Below, piece by piece: positions 1 through 8,042 of a DNA stretch of 42,486 nt (the stretch's first letter is position 1; each line of letters starts with the position of its first letter). The stretch comes from Actinomadura sp. GC306. GTDB lineage: Bacteria > Actinomycetota > Actinomycetes > Streptosporangiales > Streptosporangiaceae. Below the pieces are notes generated by a model. It did no database searches. It saw only the letters and a list, made by a program, of their open reading frames with translations, and was not told where the DNA came from. Position numbers and translations under genes: made by a program. The DNA is taken from positions 1-42,486 of the forward strand of contig NZ_SMKM01000024.1 of the NCBI RefSeq assembly GCF_004348665.1, written 5' to 3'.

Positions 1-803
1 CCCCCGCCCGGCGGCTCCGGCGGCGTCGCGTTCGCCGCCGCGCCCACCGCCTGGCCCGGCCCGCCCGTCGGGGGCTGCCGGTCGAGGTCGATGACGTCCG
101 CCACCACGCAGGTGATGTTGTCGGGACCGCCCCCGCGGTTCGCCAGGTCGATCAGCTGCCGGACGGCCTGGTCCGGCTCGTCGACCTCGGTGAGCACCTG
201 GAAGATCGTCTCCGCCGTGACGACGCCCGACAGGCCGTCCGAGCACAGCAGGTACCGGTCGCCGACCTGCGCCTCCCGCAGCGACAGGTCGGGATCGACC
301 TCGCCGCGGCCGTCCAGCGCGCGCAGCAGCAGCGAACGCTGCGGATGCGAGGCCGCCTCGTCCGGGCTGATCCGGCCCTCGTCGACGAGCGACTGCACCA
401 GCGTGTGGTCGTGCGTTATCTGGAACAGGCTGCCGTCCCGCAGCAGGTAGGCGCGGGAGTCCCCGATGTGGACCAGCGCGACCTGGTTGCCGGCCCACAG
501 CATCGCCGTCAGCGTCGTCCCCATGCCCTGCAGCGCGGGATCGGACTCCACGATGCGGTGCAGGTTGTCGTTGGCGGCCTTGACCGTGTGCTCCAGCGCC
601 GCCAGCAGCTCCGTCGCGGGGAGGTCCTTGTCGAGCGCCCGCAGCGCCTCGATCGCCGCGGCGCTCGCGATCTCGCCGCCGACGTGCCCGCCCATCCCGT
701 CGGCCACCGCGAGCAGGTGCGCGCCCGCGTACGCCGAGTCCTCGTTGCCCTCGCGCAGCATGCCGACGTCGGAGCGTGCCGCGTAGCGGATTCCCAGGGT
801 CAT
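1..803 (-). CDS. pstP: PP2C-type Ser/Thr protein phosphatase PstP (C-terminus beyond window)
   Basis: The reverse strand encodes an open frame of about 267 residues beginning MTLGIRYAARSDVGMLREGN and running off the left edge. It shows the PP2C metal-binding motifs in order: GNEDSAY, VADGMGGH, GDSRAYLL, CSDGLSGV and GPDNITCVV. PstP enzymes remove phosphates from PknA/PknB substrates that control cell-wall growth and division, and usually carry a C-terminal membrane anchor, here outside the window. The ATG overlaps the fhaB stop in an ATGA (800-803), so the two are translationally coupled. The neighbouring FHA genes match the conserved actinobacterial fhaA-fhaB-pstP order, which makes the assignment strong. 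The visible part ends in a Pro/Gly-rich linker. Confidence 0.95.
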   Translation of the reverse strand, partial: MTLGIRYAARSDVGMLREGNEDSAYAGAHLLAVADGMGGHVGGEIASAAAIEALRALDKDLPATELLAALEHTVKAANDNLHRIVESDPALQGMGTTLTAMLWAGNQVALVHIGDSRAYLLRDGSLFQITHDHTLVQSLVDEGRISPDEAASHPQRSLLLRALDGRGEVDPDLSLREAQVGDRYLLCSDGLSGVVTAETIFQVLTEVDEPDQAVRQLIDLANRGGGPDNITCVVADVIDLDRQPPTGGPGQAVGAAANATPPEPPGG

Positions 804-1297
804 TTGCGCAGCTCGATCACGGTCTTGCCGATACGGACCGGTACGCCGGGTGGAATCGGCATCGGCCGGCTCACCTTGGTGCGTCCGAGATAGGTCCCAT
901 TGGTCGAGCCGAGATCTTCCACGATCCACTGACCGTCCTGCGCATAAAGTCGGGCATGCCGGCTCGAAGCGTAGTCGTCGGTGACAACGAGCGTGGCGTC
1001 ATTCGCCCGACCGATGGTGATGGGCACCCCCGTGAGGTCTATGACGGTGCCGGCCCGCTCGCCCTGCACGACCACCAGCTTCGTCGGGGCGCCCTGCTGG
1101 GCGCTGCGCTGCGGTCGCGGGGGCTTGGGCTGCCTGGCCGCCCTGGGGGGCCGGGGCTGGGACGCGCGGCCGGCCGCCTTGGACGCGGCCTTAGAGCCGA
1201 ACAGGTCGGCCCTGATCACGCCGACGGCCGCGATGACGAACAGCCACAGCACCGCGAGGAACGCCAGCTTGATCAGCGTGAGGGTGAATGGGGACAT
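800..1297 (-). CDS. fhaB: FHA-domain membrane protein FhaB (FipA-like)
   Basis: 165 residues. An N-terminal hydrophobic segment (about residues 7-27) is followed by a basic Pro/Lys/Arg-rich linker and a C-terminal FHA domain (about 85-160) with the phosphothreonine-binding signatures IGRANDA, SSRHARL and GSTNGTYLG. In this family FhaB binds phosphorylated partners of the PknA/PknB system at the division site. It lies 11 bp downstream of fhaA and overlaps pstP by 4 bp. It is complete for its family. Confidence 0.93.
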   Translation of the reverse strand: MSPFTLTLIKLAFLAVLWLFVIAAVGVIRADLFGSKAASKAAGRASQPRPPRAARQPKPPRPQRSAQQGAPTKLVVVQGERAGTVIDLTGVPITIGRANDATLVVTDDYASSRHARLYAQDGQWIVEDLGSTNGTYLGRTKVSRPMPIPPGVPVRIGKTVIELRK

Positions 1298-1308
1298 CGG
1301 AGTCGGGG

Positions 1309-2064
1309 TTACTCCCTATCGCGGCGGAACACAAGGGTGGTCCGGCCCATCGTGACCCGGGAGCCGTCGACCAGCGTCACCCGCCGGATCGGCTGCCCGT
1401 TCACGAACGAGCCGTTGGTCGACCCTAGATCCACGAGAGCGATTTCGGGACCTTCTACGCGTATCTCGGCATGGTGCCGGGACACGCCCGGATCGACGAG
1501 GCGCAGGTCGCAGTCGGTGCCGCGGCCCAGCAGCGTCACGGGGGTATTGATCTCATAGGTGCGTTGCGTCGTGTCCGAGCCCTCCACCGCCGTGGTGACC
1601 AGCAGCCGCGGATGCCCGCTGAAGACGCCCCCGCGCCCACCCTGCGGCACATCGCTCACCGGCTGACGGATCTCCCCGCCCTCCACGGTCGAGCCCCTGA
1701 TCACGCCCGACCTGATGCGGAACATGCCCGTCGCGAGATCGCCCGCGTTCTCGAACCGCACCCGCACCGGCCCCACGAAGGAGTACCCCTGCTCCTTCGC
1801 GTACTCGCGCGCGAGATTCGCCAGCTCCTGGCTCAGGCTGTCGGCGTACACCTGCAGCCGCTGCCCGTCCTGCTGAGAGATCTCCACGACGAAGTCGTTC
1901 GGAACCAGCGTGCGGCCCTGTGCCACGATCGCCGCCCGATCGTCCATCTCGCGCTGCACAGCACTGGCCACCTCGACCGGCTGCAGCTCGGACTTGAAGG
2001 CACGTGCGAAGGCCCCTTCGACCATGCCCTCAAGCCGTCGCTCGAAGCGCTGAATGACGCCCAC
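1309..2064 (-). CDS. fhaA: FHA-domain protein FhaA (DUF3662 + FHA)
   Basis: 251 residues from the GTG at 2064 (product starts MGVIQRFERRLEGMVEG). A GGGAGG ribosome site sits about 5 bases upstream. The frame stays open further upstream, but that part crosses the tRNA gene region and is not credible as protein. The N-terminal ~125 residues match the DUF3662 domain, with the PVEVASAVQREMDDRA helix. A linker is followed by a C-terminal FHA domain with LLGRGTD, SRHHAEI and GSTNGSFVNG. FhaA links Ser/Thr kinase signalling to peptidoglycan synthesis in mycobacteria. It is the first gene of the operon visible here and is divergent from tRNA-Leu. Confidence 0.93.
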   Translation of the reverse strand: MGVIQRFERRLEGMVEGAFARAFKSELQPVEVASAVQREMDDRAAIVAQGRTLVPNDFVVEISQQDGQRLQVYADSLSQELANLAREYAKEQGYSFVGPVRVRFENAGDLATGMFRIRSGVIRGSTVEGGEIRQPVSDVPQGGRGGVFSGHPRLLVTTAVEGSDTTQRTYEINTPVTLLGRGTDCDLRLVDPGVSRHHAEIRVEGPEIALVDLGSTNGSFVNGQPIRRVTLVDGSRVTMGRTTLVFRRDRE

Positions 2065-2191
2065 GGGCACCTCCCTTCCCCACTGGTAGACGATCGTATC
2101 GGTGCAAAGGTTCGCTCGGCGTATCCGGATACCTAACCACCGCTCTGACCGTGCTAGCCTTTTCAGGCACCCGGCGACGGGTGCGCACCCG

Positions 2192-2274
2192 GGGCGGGTG
2201 GCGGAACGGCAGACGCGCACGGTTCAGGTCCGTGTGTCCGAAAGGATGTGAGGGTTCAAATCCCTCTCCGCCCA
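2192..2274 (+). tRNA. tRNA-Leu (CAG)
   Basis: 83-nt class II tRNA. The acceptor GGGCGGG (2192-2198) pairs with TCCGCCC (2267-2273), closing in a G-U, with A as discriminator. The anticodon stem CACGG/CCGTG encloses the loop TTCAGGT, giving anticodon CAG. A long variable arm follows, and the T-arm is GAGGG-TTCAAAT-CCCTC. CCA is not encoded. A tRNA-Leu beside fhaA is also seen in mycobacteria. Confidence 0.96.
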
Positions 2275-2339
2275 CGAACGAGTGGGGAGTGCTGTGCCTG
2301 CGGAAAGCGCAGGCGGGCACTCCTTCTTCGTGTTGGCCC

Positions 2340-2700
2340 AGGGGGCGACCCCCTGGAACCCCCGATGTGGGGGCTCCGCCCCCACGCCCCCTTGTGGTTG
2401 CTGTCCGCTTTGTAGTGCGGGTCGGCGTCGGCTGATGCCTCTTGGGGGCTTCGCCCCCTCGCCCCCCTGTGGTCGGGGTCCGTGTTGTAGTGCGGGTCAG
2501 CGTGGGCTGATGCCTCTTGGGGGCTTCGCCCCCTTGCCCCCCTCGGGCTTTCGCCCCTTGGTCCGTTGTGGCCGGGGTCCGTTTACTGGTGCGGGTCGGC
2601 GCGGGCTGGTGTTTCTTGGGGGCTTCGCCCCCTTGCCCCCGTGGGGGTTTGGTGCCTTGCTGGCCGTTGGGCGGGGGTCGCTTGGGCCGGTGCGTGGGCA
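2340..2700. repeat. Tandem GC-rich hairpin repeats, period 75 bp
   Basis: Four imperfect units, each carrying a 15-bp hairpin: GGGGGCTCCGCCCCC at 2369-2383, then GGGGGCTTCGCCCCC at 2444-2458, 2519-2533 and 2618-2632. The spacings are 75, 75 and 99 bp. The sequence between hairpins is also repeated (versions of gtgcgggtcggcgtgggctg). Open frames across the array read as Lys/Pro/Gly- or Pro/Leu-rich repeats without a credible start, so I call no gene. This array fills the 2275-2757 intergenic region. Confidence 0.85.
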
Positions 2701-2757
2701 TGGTTCCACTTTCCCCGCTTCCGGACGCCGTGACCAGGGGGCATGAAGGTTTTACGG

Positions 2758-3906
2758 TCAGGACGGCCAGGTGCCCTGGGGGACGCCGCGCAGGTCGGCG
2801 GTCTGGATCGCGCGGGCTATGTCGCTCGCCGTTATCAGGCCCACTATCTGGCCTGAATCGTCCATGATCACGGCGCGGCCGTCGGTGCAGCCCGCCATGC
2901 GCGGGAGGAGGTCCGTCAGCAGCTCGTCCGGGGTCGCGGTGGGGACCTCCTCTGGCGGGCACGCCACGTCGCCGAGGGTGAGCTCGTGGCGCTGGTCCGG
3001 TGGGGTGGCGCGGACGCGGTTCAGGGTGACCAGGCCGGCGAGGCGGCCGTTCTCGACCAGGGGGTAGGTCGAGTAGCGGTGCGTCAGGACGACGTTGAGG
3101 ATGAGCTCCTGCACCGTGGTGTTCGCGTCCATGACCAGGGGGTCGCGGGTCATCACGTCGGCGGTGCGGACGTCGTGCAGGGCGGCGTGGACGCGCGTCT
3201 GCTGCTCCTCGGCGCCGGCGGCGGTGACCAGGAAGAAGCCGATCAGGGCCAGCCACAGCCCGCCGAAGCCCGCGCCGATCATGAACTGGACGAAGCCGAG
3301 GGCGATCAGCGTCAGGCCGAAGATACGTCCGGCGCGGGCGGCGGTGACGGCGGCGCCGGTGCGGTCGCCGCGCCGCCACCACAGGAACGCCCGCAGGACC
3401 CGCCCGCCGTCCAGCGGCGCGGCCGGGATCATGTTGAAGACCGCCAGGATCACGTTGAGGCCGGCGAGGTAGGCGAGCGTCCCGAAGAGGAGGTCCGGGG
3501 CGTTGACGGCCGCCGCCAGCATGGCCAGGACCGCGAAGACCGCGCCCACGACCAGGCTGGTGGCGGGACCGACGATGGCGATGCGCAGGTCGGCGCCCGA
3601 GGTCCGCGGTTCGCCGCGGAGCCGGGCCACGCCGCCCAGGAGCCACAGGGTGATGCCCTCGACCTCGACGCCGTTGCGGCGCGCCACGACGGCGTGCGCG
3701 AGCTCGTGGGCGAGCAGGGACGCCAGCAGGGCGATCGCGCTGACGAGCCCGGCCACGACGTAGGCCCAGGTGGCGTGGTCCGGGTACACCTCCGGGAACC
3801 GGCCGAACGACAGCCCGAACACCAGGATCGCGACGATCACCAGCACGCTGACGTTGAGGCCGACTCTGATACCGGCGATGTGGCCGAGGCGGATCGACTC
3901 GCGCAT
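2758..3906 (-). CDS. Site-2 protease family zinc metalloprotease with CBS pair (Rip3-like)
   Basis: 382 residues from the ATG at 3906, preceded by AAGGAG with 5-bp spacing; a longer in-frame extension lacks such a site. It is a polytopic membrane protein with the M50 zinc motif HELAH at residues 67-71 and the second metal motif NMIPAAPLDGG. The last third is a tandem CBS domain pair (ADVMTRDPLVMDANTTVQEL ... SDIARAIQ) that probably senses a nucleotide ligand. This architecture matches actinobacterial Rip3-type intramembrane proteases, which cleave membrane-bound regulators. No substrate candidate is adjacent. Confidence 0.9.
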   Translation of the reverse strand: MRESIRLGHIAGIRVGLNVSVLVIVAILVFGLSFGRFPEVYPDHATWAYVVAGLVSAIALLASLLAHELAHAVVARRNGVEVEGITLWLLGGVARLRGEPRTSGADLRIAIVGPATSLVVGAVFAVLAMLAAAVNAPDLLFGTLAYLAGLNVILAVFNMIPAAPLDGGRVLRAFLWWRRGDRTGAAVTAARAGRIFGLTLIALGFVQFMIGAGFGGLWLALIGFFLVTAAGAEEQQTRVHAALHDVRTADVMTRDPLVMDANTTVQELILNVVLTHRYSTYPLVENGRLAGLVTLNRVRATPPDQRHELTLGDVACPPEEVPTATPDELLTDLLPRMAGCTDGRAVIMDDSGQIVGLITASDIARAIQTADLRGVPQGTWPS

Positions 3907-4012
3907 CCGGGCTCCTTCGCATGCGATTCTCTTGTGGTCCCGGGAAACGGGGTCTCGGAACTTGATCACATACCCGGGGAAACGTCCGGTTATACCCCGT
4001 TGTTGCCGCGGC

Positions 4013-4246
4013 TCAGGCGGAGATGCGGCGGCGCAGGTGGTCCTTGCCCTGCTCGGCGCCCTTGCGGCTCTCGGCCTGGGCGCGGCGGAAGAGGTCGGCG
4101 AGCTCGGTGTCGCCGGCGCGCTCGGCGTCGTTGATGTAGGTCTCCAGCCGCAGCGCGTTGCTCAGGCACTGCTCCACGAACCAGATGAGGTTGTAGTCCT
4201 TGTCCTTCGTGCCGGTGATGCCACCGGTCTCCTGTGTCGCGCTCAT
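4013..4246 (-). CDS. Small conserved protein of unknown function
   Basis: 77 residues beginning MSATQETGGITGTKDKDYNL with an excellent ribosome site (AGGGAGGAAG) 4-5 bases before the ATG. It is predicted soluble and alpha-helical, with IWFVEQCLSNALRLETYI and a charged C-terminus rich in Arg/Lys/Glu. No cysteines, signal peptide or membrane segment is seen. I recall this type as a conserved actinobacterial hypothetical but cannot assign a function. It stands alone between the protease and the lipoprotein on the same strand. Confidence 0.8.
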   Translation of the reverse strand: MSATQETGGITGTKDKDYNLIWFVEQCLSNALRLETYINDAERAGDTELADLFRRAQAESRKGAEQGKDHLRRRISA

Positions 4247-4321
4247 GGGTCTTCCTCCCTTGGGTTTCGTCGGCCGGACGGCCGATTGGGCGTCCCCTAC
4301 CCGGGAGGTCAGGGGCCATGT

Positions 4322-4747
4322 TCAGGGGCGCGGGGAGATTCTCACGGCTGTGCGCTTTCCCGCTGATTCGCCGACCTGGATCTGGACGGCGCCCGTCTGG
4401 AGCTTTCCGCCCGCGCCGCCGACGCTGGCCGTGAAGCCGGACGGGTCGGTGATCGTGAGGGTCTCACCGGCGCGGACGACCGTCAGCGGGTCCGTTTCGA
4501 GGCCGGTGCCGAAGCGCAGGACGTCGCCCTCCTTGAGGATCACCTCGCAGTCGCCGTCCCGGCAGGCGGCCAGGTCTCGTCCGTCCGAGACCGTGCTCGG
4601 GCGCGGGGCGCTCTGGCTGGGGGCGGCGCTGACCGGAGGTGTCGTCAGTGGAGCCGGCGAGGGTGGAGTGATCGCCGACTCGTCGCCCCCGCATGCCGGG
4701 AGGAGGAGGGCGGGGAGCAGCGCCGGGAGGAGGGCGGAGCGGTTCAT
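4322..4747 (-). CDS. Putative lipoprotein
   Basis: 141 residues from the ATG at 4747 (product starts MNRSALLPALLPALLLPACGG). The hydrophobic signal and LPAC lipobox indicate lipidation at Cys18. A Pro/Ser/Thr-rich tether (about 25-60) leads to a domain of roughly 80 residues containing CRDGDCEVILKEGD. That pattern suggests a disulphide-bonded beta-rich module. The frame extends upstream without a signal, so this Met is preferred. Function unknown. Confidence 0.8.
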   Translation of the reverse strand: MNRSALLPALLPALLLPACGGDESAITPPSPAPLTTPPVSAAPSQSAPRPSTVSDGRDLAACRDGDCEVILKEGDVLRFGTGLETDPLTVVRAGETLTITDPSGFTASVGGAGGKLQTGAVQIQVGESAGKRTAVRISPRP

Positions 4748-4889
4748 GGCGTCCGTTCGGCTGTGCGGTGTTCGTGCGGCTACCTTACGTGTCGGGTGAG
4801 AAGCGTGCATCCGGTTGACGGCCGGTGGGGTTGTTAGCTGTTAGCTGAATCATCAGTGTTTCTCTGTCTTCATCTGGGATGATCAGCGG

Positions 4890-5456
4890 GTGAAGCTTTC
4901 GGAGTGGGCGCGGCGGAACGGGGTGCATTACCAAACCGCGTGGAAGTGGGCGCGGGACGGGCAGATGCCGGTCCCGGTGGTGAAGACCGCGACCGGCCGG
5001 TACCTGGTCCTGGAATCCGCCCCGGCCCAAGAGCGCCGCACGGTCGCGTACTGCCGGGTGTCCTCGGCCGACCAGAAACCCGACCTGGAACGGCAGGCGG
5101 GCCGTGTCGTGGCCGCTGCGACGGGGATGGGCCTACCGGTCGCCGAGGTGGTGACCGAGGTCGGGTCCGCGCTGAACGGGAAACGCCCCAAGCTGGCCCG
5201 GCTGCTGGCCGACCCGACGGCCGGGGTGATCGTGGTCGAGCACCGCGACCGCCTCACCCGCTTCGGGCTGGAACACCTGTCCGCCGCGCTCGCCGCTTCC
5301 GGCCGCCGCATCGTGGTGATCGACGACACCGAGGTAGAGGACGACCTGGTACGGGACATGACCGAGGTCCTCACCTGGTTCTGCGCCCGGCTGTACGGGC
5401 GGCGCTCGGCCGAGCGGCGCGCCGCAGCGGCCTTGGATGCGGCGGGGGCGGCGTGA
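4890..5456 (+). CDS. tnpA: IS607-family serine recombinase TnpA
   Basis: 188 residues from GTG 4890 (product starts MKLSEWARRNGVHYQTAWKW). An N-terminal MerR-like helix-turn-helix (about 1-35) is followed by a serine-recombinase catalytic domain with YCRVSSADQKPDLERQ, which carries the nucleophilic Ser, and EHRDRLTRFGLEHL. This is the standard IS607 order, with the DNA-binding domain first. Length is normal and no frameshift is seen, so the enzyme looks intact. Its stop overlaps the tnpB start in a GTGA. Confidence 0.94.
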   Translation: MKLSEWARRNGVHYQTAWKWARDGQMPVPVVKTATGRYLVLESAPAQERRTVAYCRVSSADQKPDLERQAGRVVAAATGMGLPVAEVVTEVGSALNGKRPKLARLLADPTAGVIVVEHRDRLTRFGLEHLSAALAASGRRIVVIDDTEVEDDLVRDMTEVLTWFCARLYGRRSAERRAAAALDAAGAA

Positions 5457-6673
5457 CCGCCCGGCAGGGCTACCGGATAGAGCTGGCCCCGTCCCCGGCG
5501 CAGGCCGCCCGGCTCGGGCGGCACGCGGGGCTGTCGCGGGTGGTGGAGAACTTCTGCTTGGAGAAGGTTCGGGCGGCTCTTGCGCAGCGGGAGGCCGAAC
5601 AGTCCTACGGCATCGCGGCCGGGGAACTGACCGCCGTGCCGTGGTCGGCTCCGGCGCTGGAGCGGCTGTGGCGCGCCGAGCACGCCGCCCGGTACCCGTG
5701 GTTCACGGCGGAGGGGCTGTCGTCGCGGGTGCCGAAGGAGGCGTGCCGGGTCCGCGCGGCCGGGTTCAAGAACTTCTTCGACTCCCGCGCCGGTTCCCGC
5801 AAAGGCGCCCGCGTCGGGTTCCCGGACTGGCGCAGACGTAAGCACGGGTCGCGGTTCCGCTACGACGCCGACCGCGCCCGGCCCGCCCATCACCGTGCGG
5901 TGCACCTGCCCGGGATCGGGAAGGTCCGCACCCGCGAGGACATGACCTGGCTCACCGGCCGCATCACCGACGGCACCGCGCGGGTGATCGGCGCGACGGT
6001 GAAGGAGCAGGCGGGCCGCTGGTGGGTGTCGTTCCAGATCGAGATCGACCGCGCCCAGGTGAACCAGGCGCGGCAGGTCCCGCAGGGTGCTGCCGCGTGC
6101 GGGATCGATGTCGGGGTGAAGACGTTCGCGACGATCGTGGACCAGGACGGCACCGTCACCGAACTCCACGCCCCCAAGCCACTCAAGGCTGCGTTGCGAA
6201 GGCTCCGCCGCGCCAACCGGGACCTGTCCCGCAAGGCGAAAGGTTCGGCGAACCGGGCCAAAGCCGCCCGCCGGGTCGCCAAGGTCCACCTGGACGTCGC
6301 GCACCAGCGCGCCGACTTCCTGCACAAGACCACCACGACGCTCGCGAGAACCAAACGCGCGATCGCGGTGGAGACCCTGAACGTCACCGGTATGACCCGT
6401 AACCGGCGCCTGTCCCGTGCGATCTGCGACCTCGGGTTCGGTGAGTTCTACCGCCAGCTCGCCTACAAAGCCGACTGGTACGGGGCGCAGGTGTGGGCTG
6501 CCGACCAGTGGTTTCCCTCGTCCCGGCTGTGCGGAACCTGCGGGACGGTCAACGCCGCGCTCACCCTCGCCGACCGCACCTGGCAGTGCGCATGCGGAAC
6601 CACCCACGACCGCGACGTCAACGCCGCACACAACCTGCTGACCGCCATGCAACAAGGCGAACAGGCCGCGTGA
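5453..6673 (+). CDS. tnpB: TnpB, RNA-guided RuvC-like endonuclease (OrfB_IS605)
   Basis: 406 residues from GTG 5453. It has an N-terminal helix-turn-helix region, a beta-barrel/REC part and a split RuvC domain. The three acidic residues are all present: D219 in GIDVGVKTFA, E307 in AVETLNV and D388 in HDRDVNAAHNLL. A zinc ribbon lies between the last two (LCGTCGTVNA and CACGTTHDRD). TnpB proteins use an RNA from the element's right end to cut DNA beside a short motif, which preserves the element. All catalytic positions are intact, so activity is plausible. It is translationally coupled to tnpA. Confidence 0.94.
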   Translation: MTARQGYRIELAPSPAQAARLGRHAGLSRVVENFCLEKVRAALAQREAEQSYGIAAGELTAVPWSAPALERLWRAEHAARYPWFTAEGLSSRVPKEACRVRAAGFKNFFDSRAGSRKGARVGFPDWRRRKHGSRFRYDADRARPAHHRAVHLPGIGKVRTREDMTWLTGRITDGTARVIGATVKEQAGRWWVSFQIEIDRAQVNQARQVPQGAAACGIDVGVKTFATIVDQDGTVTELHAPKPLKAALRRLRRANRDLSRKAKGSANRAKAARRVAKVHLDVAHQRADFLHKTTTTLARTKRAIAVETLNVTGMTRNRRLSRAICDLGFGEFYRQLAYKADWYGAQVWAADQWFPSSRLCGTCGTVNAALTLADRTWQCACGTTHDRDVNAAHNLLTAMQQGEQAA

Positions 6674-6786
6674 CCCCACGTCGCCGGGCAGTTCCCCGGA
6701 GACGCTAAACGCCTGTGGAGGCGACGTAAGACCCCGGCCTGCCGGGGCAGATGCCAGCGAATCAGGAACGAGGATCACTGAGATTC
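6674..6786 (+). ncRNA. Putative omega RNA (TnpB guide scaffold), IS right end
   Basis: The 113 bp after tnpB are unusually structured. CCGGG/CCCGG pair at 6684-6688 and 6695-6699. CGCCT/AGGCG pair at 6710-6714 and 6719-6723. CCCCGG/CCGGGG pair at 6732-6737 and 6742-6747. ACGTCGCC (6678-6685) is the exact complement of GGCGACGT (6720-6727), giving a long-range or pseudoknot pairing that competes with the second hairpin. TnpB families take their guide RNA from this position, often starting inside the 3' part of tnpB. The guide would be the flanking sequence after about 6786. The RNA itself is inferred. Confidence 0.6.
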
Positions 6787-6798
6787 TTCGAACGGTTC

Positions 6799-7098
6799 AT
6801 GGGGCGAGGCGCGTCCGGGCCGCAGGGCATCCGGGTCAACACGGTGTCGCCGGGACCGGCGCTGACGCCCTGGTGGACGGACGAGGGCGGCGCCGCCGAC
6901 ATCATCGCCGGGGCCACGGGGCCTGATCGCGACGCGGTGCTGGAGCGCGGCGCGGCGGAGATGATGAGCCTCACGACCGGGCGTCTCACCGACCCGCAGG
7001 AGGTCGCGGACGTGGTCGCGCTGCTGGCCTCGCCGCGTTCGGCGAGCACGACGGGCGCCGATTTCGCGGTCGACTCGGGGTTTCTGAAGGAGATCTGA
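6799..7098 (+). pseudogene. SDR family oxidoreductase, 3' fragment
   Basis: About 95 codons match the C-terminal third of short-chain dehydrogenases: GPQGIRVNTVSPGP, a substrate-loop helix region, GRLTDPQEVADVVALLAS and a C-terminal GADFAVDSGF. The Rossmann glycine motif and the catalytic YxxxK are missing. The homology starts about 25 bp after the IS right end, and the 5' part is not on the other side of the element. The frame is also open from an ATG inside the IS end (6751), so a short fusion could be translated. A terminator follows at 7112-7137. Confidence 0.8.
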
Positions 7099-7111
7099 GT
7101 CGTGGCGTGTG

Positions 7112-7137
7112 AGCCCCGGCCGGTGTCGGCCGGGGCT
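7112..7137 (+). terminator. Hairpin terminator after SDR fragment
   Basis: Perfect 11-bp stem AGCCCCGGCCG / CGGCCGGGGCT with a GTGT loop. There is no clear T run, as is common in high-GC actinomycetes. It lies 14 bp after the SDR stop. Confidence 0.7.
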
Positions 7138-7299
7138 GGCGCGGCGATGTTGTACGCCCCCTGCGGTGCCGGTTCGGGTGGTGATGATCCAGGCGTGGTC
7201 TGCCGCTGCTGTGTCGTGGCCTCTACTCCCGCCCGGCCACGGTTGTGGAGTCGTTCCGGGTGCGGGACGGTCGCGGGCAAGAGCGGGACTTCGTTGTGG

Positions 7300-7947
7300 T
7301 CATGTGGAGAGCCCCAGCATGGGGAGGCACGGTTCGAGGCCCTCGATGGTGACGGGGGTGGTGCGGTGCCGCTCCCAGTCGGCGCGGCTCAGGCGCAACC
7401 GGGTGTCGATGGCCAAGGCCCCGCGGACCACGCGGCGATCGAGGCCGTCGGGGCGGTAGCCCAGCTTGCGGGAGACGGCTCGGGAGGCGTGGTTGTACGA
7501 GAGGGCGGCGGAGGTGGCCTCCTCGGCGCCCAGGCCGGCGAAGGCCAGGTGCAGTACCGCGGCCCGCATCTCGGTGCCGAAACCCTGCCCTTGATGCCGT
7601 CTGCCGAGCCAGGAGCCGGTGGTCACCTCCCGGGTGATCGTCAGATCACGCGCGCTGAGCTTCTGAAGCCCGATGACGGCACCGCCGTGAAAGACGGCGA
7701 GTTGGAGACTCCAGTTGCCGGGCTCCCAGGTCCCCAACTGGAGCCAGTGGTGCTGGACGACGCTCCTGGCGACCTCGGCGGGCGGCCGGTCGGTCCACGG
7801 GATCAGAAACGGCATCACGTCAGGGTCGTGGATGCCTTCGGCGGCCAGCTCCGCCAGGGCGGCCAGTTCCTCGGACGACGGCAACCGCAGCTCCAGTCGC
7901 GGAGTACACAACCGCAGTCCCAGCAGCGGGAAATGGTCGACGAGCAT
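7300..7947 (-). CDS. GNAT family N-acetyltransferase (RimJ/RimL type)
   Basis: 215 residues from ATG 7947 (product starts MLVDHFPLLGLRLCTPRLEL). It has the RimJ-like opening (LCTPRLELR), a central VIGLQKLSARD strand and the acetyl-CoA motif WLGRRHQGQGFGTEMRAAVL, then SAALSYNHASRAVSRKLGY. The ribosome site GAGGGG directly abuts the ATG, so a GTG 10 codons upstream is possible. The substrate is not predictable. It lies 95 bp downstream of the RsbW-like gene on the same strand and may share its transcript. Confidence 0.85.
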   Translation of the reverse strand: MLVDHFPLLGLRLCTPRLELRLPSSEELAALAELAAEGIHDPDVMPFLIPWTDRPPAEVARSVVQHHWLQLGTWEPGNWSLQLAVFHGGAVIGLQKLSARDLTITREVTTGSWLGRRHQGQGFGTEMRAAVLHLAFAGLGAEEATSAALSYNHASRAVSRKLGYRPDGLDRRVVRGALAIDTRLRLSRADWERHRTTPVTIEGLEPCLPMLGLST

Positions 7948-8042
7948 CCCCTCATCTTGGGGCGCCCCCGTCGCCACCGACCACTGATTTTCGTTGACTC
8001 GGCCAGGGGCGGGTGCGGCGGGTTCACGTGCGTAGGTGGGCG

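Larger units (their letters stand above)
4847..6786 (+). mobile_element. IS607-family insertion sequence (tnpA-tnpB)
   Basis: The element carries a serine recombinase (4890-5456) and a TnpB (5453-6673). I set the ends by a short imperfect inverted repeat: GAATCATCAGTG at 4847-4858 and CACTGAGATTC at 6776-6786, whose complement is GAATCTCAGTG. The true ends may differ by tens of bases, because IS607 elements lack strong terminal repeats and make no target duplication. The left flank is the intergenic region before the lipoprotein; the right flank is an SDR gene fragment. Confidence 0.8.

Noticed and set aside
2497..2709. Reverse-strand frame with repeated GGEAPKRHQP-type peptide
   Set aside because: It arises from the 75-bp DNA repeat; there is no ribosome site and the start is arbitrary. 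The hairpins explain the pattern better.
2030..3922. Long reverse-strand frame of about 630 codons over the repeat array, the tRNA and the protease gene
   Set aside because: It is Arg/Pro-rich shadow coding in the wrong frame of the protease gene and crosses a tRNA gene.
4928..6778. 616-codon reverse frame antisense to the IS607 genes
   Set aside because: Antisense shadow of tnpA/tnpB in high-GC DNA; the forward genes have clear catalytic motifs.
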